DNA of 7,557 nt from an uncultured Lachnospiraceae bacterium (GTDB lineage: Bacteria; Bacillota; Clostridia; Lachnospirales; Lachnospiraceae): assembly GCA_947178115.1 (NCBI GenBank), contig CAMWXF010000075.1, forward strand, positions 1 to 7,557, read 5' to 3'. The notes beneath the pieces were generated by a model, which saw only the letters and a program-made list of their open reading frames with translations, made no database searches and was not told the origin of the DNA. Positions 5,158 through 7,557 of this stretch are shown here, one piece after another. The first letter of the stretch is position 1. The number at the start of each line of letters is the position of its first letter. A program made the translations under genes and the position numbers.

Positions 5158-5742
5158 ATGATCAATAATAATCCATTTAACACATTTTATGCGCCAACCA
5201 TGGCCAGTAACGCAAACACTGCACAGCAGATTAAGAAATACACTGAGGCGGTGGCAAGGCGGCAGAAGATGGGACTGGAAGGCGACGGCGCGGGAGATAC
5301 TTGCTTTGCAGCGCGGTTAAAGCAGGCGGAGGAACTTAAGGCTTCCGGAGAGTCGTGCGGCGCTACGGATTCGGTGGCGATCATTTTAAAGCGGATGGAC
5401 GAACCGACAGCGGGGGAATCGGTCACGATGGAAGTGATCCACAAGGGTGTCAGAGTACAGGTGACGAAGGATGCGATGTACGGCAATACGATTACCATCG
5501 GCGGCAGTTCCAATCCTGACTGGATCCAGGTGTCTACCTCTGTGGGTACGGTCAAGATCGATTTAAACGATTTGGACAGTCTTATGAAATGTCTGGATAT
5601 GTTTTCTCCGGAGGATATCAATGCCATTCTGCGCAAGATAACGGAAGTAAGGCAGTCACGTGACGCGCTGCAGGAGATCGACAATGTGAAGAATACGCCG
5701 GTCGAGCAGGCGGAGAAGAAAGAGGACGATGAGGAAGCTTAG
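5158..5742 (+). CDS. Uncharacterised soluble protein, third gene of the ECF locus
   Basis: This 194-residue protein matches no family I can name. The N-terminus is Asn/Thr/Ala-rich (MINNNPFNTFYAPT, then SNANTAQQ), with no signal peptide or membrane helix. Residues about 20-65 look helical and charged, including FAARLKQAEELKASGES. Residues about 70-145 look beta-rich (VTMEVIHKGVRVQVTKD, TITIGGSSNPDWIQVSTS, GTVKIDLNDL), followed by helices (LMKCLDMFSPEDINAILRKITEV) and an acidic Lys/Glu tail. Two Cys (49, 67) lie in the N-terminal part and one (147) in the helical part. AGGGGAG at 5145-5151, 6 nt before the ATG, is a strong ribosome site. It starts 39 nt after the previous gene with no terminator between, so it probably belongs to the same operon. 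Its layout (loose head, small beta domain, helix) resembles the preceding protein, hinting at distant relationship, though no clear sequence identity is visible by eye. Confidence 0.8.
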   Translation: MINNNPFNTFYAPTMASNANTAQQIKKYTEAVARRQKMGLEGDGAGDTCFAARLKQAEELKASGESCGATDSVAIILKRMDEPTAGESVTMEVIHKGVRVQVTKDAMYGNTITIGGSSNPDWIQVSTSVGTVKIDLNDLDSLMKCLDMFSPEDINAILRKITEVRQSRDALQEIDNVKNTPVEQAEKKEDDEEA

Positions 5743-5753
5743 TAAGTACCGCG

Positions 5754-5782
5754 TTGCCCTTATAAGGTGTTTGTGATAAAAT
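5754..5782 (+). promoter_or_regulatory. Promoter of the pyridoxamine kinase gene
   Basis: TTGCCC (5754-5759), a 17-nt spacer and TAAAAT (5777-5782) with an upstream TG (5774-5775) form a plausible extended -10 sigma-A promoter. The leader would be about 30 nt. The spacer contains the perfect palindrome CCTTATAAGG (5758-5767), and GTGTTT (5767-5772) is mirrored by AAACAC (5793-5798) around the -10, possible regulator sites. Confidence 0.6.
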
Positions 5783-5818
5783 AGAGTGCAATAAACACAT
5801 GACAGGGGAACGAATCAA

Positions 5819-6643
5819 GTGCAGAAAAAAATAGCGGTAATAAACGATATATCAGGATTCGGGAGATGCGCCGTTACGGTGGCACTCCCGATCATATCAT
5901 ATATGGGCGTGCAGTGCTGCCCGGTCCCTACGGCGATTCTGTCGAATCATATGGGATACCCCAATTATTACATGGACAATTACACAGACCGAATGGAAGA
6001 GTATATCGGGAACTGGAGGAAGTTGGGACTCCGGTTTGACGGGATCACAACCGGATTCTTAGGCTCTGTGGAACAGATCGCGGTGGTGAAGAGATTTATC
6101 CGTGATTTCTCACAGGAGGGTACCATGGTGATTGTGGACCCTGTTATGGGCGATCATGGAAGGCTATACTCTACCTATACAGAAGAGTTATGCATTCAAA
6201 TGCGGGAATTGATCGGACAGGCACATATTACGACACCGAATCTGACAGAGGCATGCAGATTGGCGGATATGCCGTATCGGGATGGTGTGTGGCGCAAGAA
6301 AGAGTTACGCGCCATGGCGGAGCAGATCGCGGCTATGGGGCCGGACAGAGTGGTGATTACGGGAATCCCGCAGGGCGAATTTATTGCCAATTATGTATAT
6401 GAGCGGGGAGCGGAACCGCAGATCATTCGTACCCATAAGGTGGGCACGGAGCGTTCCGGCACAGGAGATGTGTTCTCTTCCGTTATCGCGGCGGACGGTG
6501 TGAACGGTGTGCCTTTCCACAAGTCCGTCCGCAAGGCATCGGGATTCGTCAAGAAATGCATACTGCGCACGGAGGAACAGGAAGTTCCGAAACCCGACGG
6601 CGTATGCTTTGAAGAGATATTGTATCAGTTGAAGCGGGATTAA
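5819..6643 (+). CDS. Pyridoxamine/pyridoxal kinase (PfkB/ribokinase-like fold)
   Basis: This 274-residue cytosolic enzyme should phosphorylate pyridoxamine, pyridoxal or pyridoxine with ATP, a step of vitamin B6 salvage to pyridoxal 5'-phosphate. The N-terminus VINDISGFGRCAVTVALPI and the following PVPTAILSNHMGYPN are typical of Firmicutes pyridoxamine kinases. DPVMGDHGRLY (107-117) is the conserved substrate/ATP-side motif, TPNLTEACRLA is the family block after it, and SGTGD (213-217) holds the anion hole and catalytic base Asp217. Length agrees with the family (about 280). The start is GTG at 5819, supported by AGGGGA (5804-5809) 9 nt upstream and by the family N-terminus. Family members also include hydroxymethylpyrimidine kinases (ThiD), but the N-terminal block favours the PdxY/PdxK type. 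It has its own promoter and is probably independent of the ECF operon, although no terminator is visible between them, so read-through is possible. Confidence 0.9.
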   Translation: MQKKIAVINDISGFGRCAVTVALPIISYMGVQCCPVPTAILSNHMGYPNYYMDNYTDRMEEYIGNWRKLGLRFDGITTGFLGSVEQIAVVKRFIRDFSQEGTMVIVDPVMGDHGRLYSTYTEELCIQMRELIGQAHITTPNLTEACRLADMPYRDGVWRKKELRAMAEQIAAMGPDRVVITGIPQGEFIANYVYERGAEPQIIRTHKVGTERSGTGDVFSSVIAADGVNGVPFHKSVRKASGFVKKCILRTEEQEVPKPDGVCFEEILYQLKRD

Positions 6644-6649
6644 CCCCGC
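6634..6649. other. Small GC hairpin over convergent stop codons
   Basis: GCGGG (6634-6638) pairs with CCCGC (6645-6649) around ATTAAC. It contains the stop codons of both convergent genes. Neither strand shows a U-tract after it, so it is at best a weak bidirectional terminator. Confidence 0.35.
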
Positions 6650-7461
6650 GCTATGCAATATTCCAGTTCAAAAGGATATCCGTCTTTCTTATTCTCCTCG
6701 GACAAGGTATCAGTCTCTATGATACAGAAATCATCGCCTTTTAGCACTTCCTTCATTTCCGCTCTTACAGAATCAAAGTCTGACATGTGAGTAGAGATTC
6801 TACGGCAGGCATAGCTGCCGGCGGACAATGTGCGGATTCCGTTCTGTTCTTCCGTACTGCCGGAGAGTGTCAGGAACATGTGGCGGCGATAGCAGCCGCC
6901 CGTATATTCATGCAGGACACCGGACGGATAGGAAGCCGCGAGACCTTGCTGCTGTGCGGTGACAAACAGCCGCAGAATATGCTGGCCGTAGTACTTGGGG
7001 GTGTCCATCTCGTCGAGGGGGACCGTGAGCAGCGTGCGTTGTTCCACACTGCTGTGATAGAATCCGTCCGGCAGCAGGATACCGCTTTTGCTTTCGGGAA
7101 TCTTAGCCATACCGGTGACGGAACTGCCCATGTTCTGGAGTGTCGCCTGCAAGGTGCCCAGACAGTTATGTATGTCCATGATCTTCTGCTCGGCGAGAAT
7201 CTTGCCGTCATACAGGAGCTTCTGTAGATTGATGGAGTTGTGGTCCACATAATGATTCAGATCTTTTAACGGAATTCCCAGTTTGATACAGACTGTGATG
7301 GCATCCAGCAGATAGAGCTGCTCCTGCGTATAATACCGGTAGTTGGTCTCCGTGTTGACAAATGCCGGTTTTAGGATGCCGATCTGATCATAATATCGAA
7401 GGGATTTGATACTGACATTTTTCTGCTTTGAAACTTTTCCGATGGACATGTACTGACTCAT
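6640..7461 (-). CDS. MerR-family transcriptional regulator with GyrI-like effector domain
   Basis: This 273-residue protein has a MerR winged helix-turn-helix at about 7-72 (IGKVSKQKNVSIKSLRYYDQ, then ILKPAFVN, YRYYTQEQLYLL and LGIPLKDL). A helical linker follows (about 75-115, heptad-like LQKLLYDGKILAEQ), and a C-terminal domain (about 130-273) ends in FELEYCIARG, typical of GyrI-like/BmrR-type small-molecule domains. Such proteins twist a promoter with an over-long spacer and activate it when a ligand, often a drug-like cation, is bound; there is no Cys arrangement for metal sensing. The start at 7461 has AGGAGC (minus strand, 7476-7471) 9 nt upstream; Met5 is an alternative without a ribosome site. 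Its stop overlaps that of the kinase gene by 4 bp (TTAA, 6640-6643). A MerR-type dyad lies upstream at 7495-7519, so it may control itself and any gene beyond the right edge. Confidence 0.92.
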   Translation of the reverse strand: MSQYMSIGKVSKQKNVSIKSLRYYDQIGILKPAFVNTETNYRYYTQEQLYLLDAITVCIKLGIPLKDLNHYVDHNSINLQKLLYDGKILAEQKIMDIHNCLGTLQATLQNMGSSVTGMAKIPESKSGILLPDGFYHSSVEQRTLLTVPLDEMDTPKYYGQHILRLFVTAQQQGLAASYPSGVLHEYTGGCYRRHMFLTLSGSTEEQNGIRTLSAGSYACRRISTHMSDFDSVRAEMKEVLKGDDFCIIETDTLSEENKKDGYPFELEYCIARG

Positions 7462-7488
7462 TGATGTAGTGCTCCTGCTATATATAAT
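7461..7488 (+). promoter_or_regulatory. Possible rightward promoter in the MerR upstream region
   Basis: On the plus strand TTGATG (7461-7466), a 16-nt spacer and TATAAT (7483-7488) would start transcription near 7495, at the edge of the MerR dyad and directed out of the window. The region is AT-rich, so a chance match is possible. Confidence 0.35.
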
Positions 7489-7494
7489 GATATA

Positions 7495-7519
7495 AAACTA
7501 TAACCTGTGGTTAGAGTTT
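7495..7519 (-). promoter_or_regulatory. MerR-type operator dyad upstream of the MerR gene
   Basis: AAACTATAACC (7495-7505) and GGTTAGAGTTT (7509-7519) are 11-bp arms with one mismatch around TGT. The CTAACC...GGTTAG core is typical of MerR-family operators. On the minus strand, TATATC (7494-7489) could serve as -10, with a poor -35 about 20 nt upstream. That long spacer is characteristic of MerR-activated promoters. The exact boxes are uncertain. Confidence 0.65.
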
Positions 7520-7557
7520 GCAAATCATATTTTGTCACATCTCAAACACAAAAACAA

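Noticed and set aside
5187..5684. 165-codon minus-strand frame opposite the third gene of the ECF locus
   Set aside because: The plus-strand gene has a strong ribosome site, operon spacing and plausible secondary structure; the antisense frame has none of these.
6787..7227. 146-codon plus-strand frame opposite the MerR gene
   Set aside because: The minus strand encodes a clear MerR helix-turn-helix and effector domain; the plus-strand frame is its antisense shadow.
7429..7454. TGAAAC on the plus strand inside the MerR gene as another ECF promoter
   Set aside because: No CGTA or CGTC occurs at 16-17 nt downstream, and the site lies within coding sequence.

Overview
The window looks like chromosomal DNA of a Gram-positive clostridium, most likely Lachnospiraceae. 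The basis is strong AGGAGG-type Shine-Dalgarno sites, near-consensus sigma-A promoters, U-tailed hairpin terminators and the protein families present (CPBP protease, YARHG domain, clostridial-type Amidase_3 lipoprotein, YtrA-type GntR with an ABC transporter, ECF sigma factor). The genus assignment is inference; no marker gene is present.

Layout. (1) 1-333 is the 3' end of a CPBP-type membrane protease gene. (2) 338-530 is a self-contained tRNA-Arg(ACG) unit: consensus promoter, leader hairpin, tRNA and terminator. (3) About 533-1647 is a visibly AT-richer block that starts abruptly after the tRNA terminator. It holds the 3' remnant of a YARHG-domain gene whose stop overlaps (ATGA) the start of an N-acetylmuramoyl-L-alanine amidase lipoprotein gene, closed by a terminator built over the amidase stop codon. 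It looks like a deletion or insertion junction beside a tRNA. (4) 1689-3808 is a YtrA-like operon: promoter with an overlapping inverted repeat, GntR regulator, ABC ATPase and ABC-2 permease. (5) 3868-5742 is an ECF sigma-factor locus. A SigW-like promoter match (TGAAAC-N17-CGTA) precedes a leader of roughly 140 nt. The leader carries three copies of one 14-nt sequence, two direct and one inverted, able to form mutually exclusive hairpins just before the ribosome-binding site. The sigma gene is followed by two soluble proteins that I do not recognise, in place of an obvious membrane anti-sigma factor. (6) 5754-6643 is a pyridoxamine kinase gene with its own promoter. (7) 6640-7461 (minus) is a MerR-family regulator with a GyrI-like effector domain. 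It converges on the kinase gene with overlapping stop codons and has a MerR-type dyad upstream at 7495-7519.

How the parts work together. The GntR/ABC operon and the ECF locus both fit envelope-stress or antimicrobial sensing, and the amidase acts on the cell wall, but nothing in the sequence ties them into one pathway. The best candidate for something undescribed is the ECF locus: apparent autoregulation, a switch-like leader and two uncharacterised soluble partners. The kinase and the MerR regulator look like independent neighbours; the MerR target may lie beyond the right edge.
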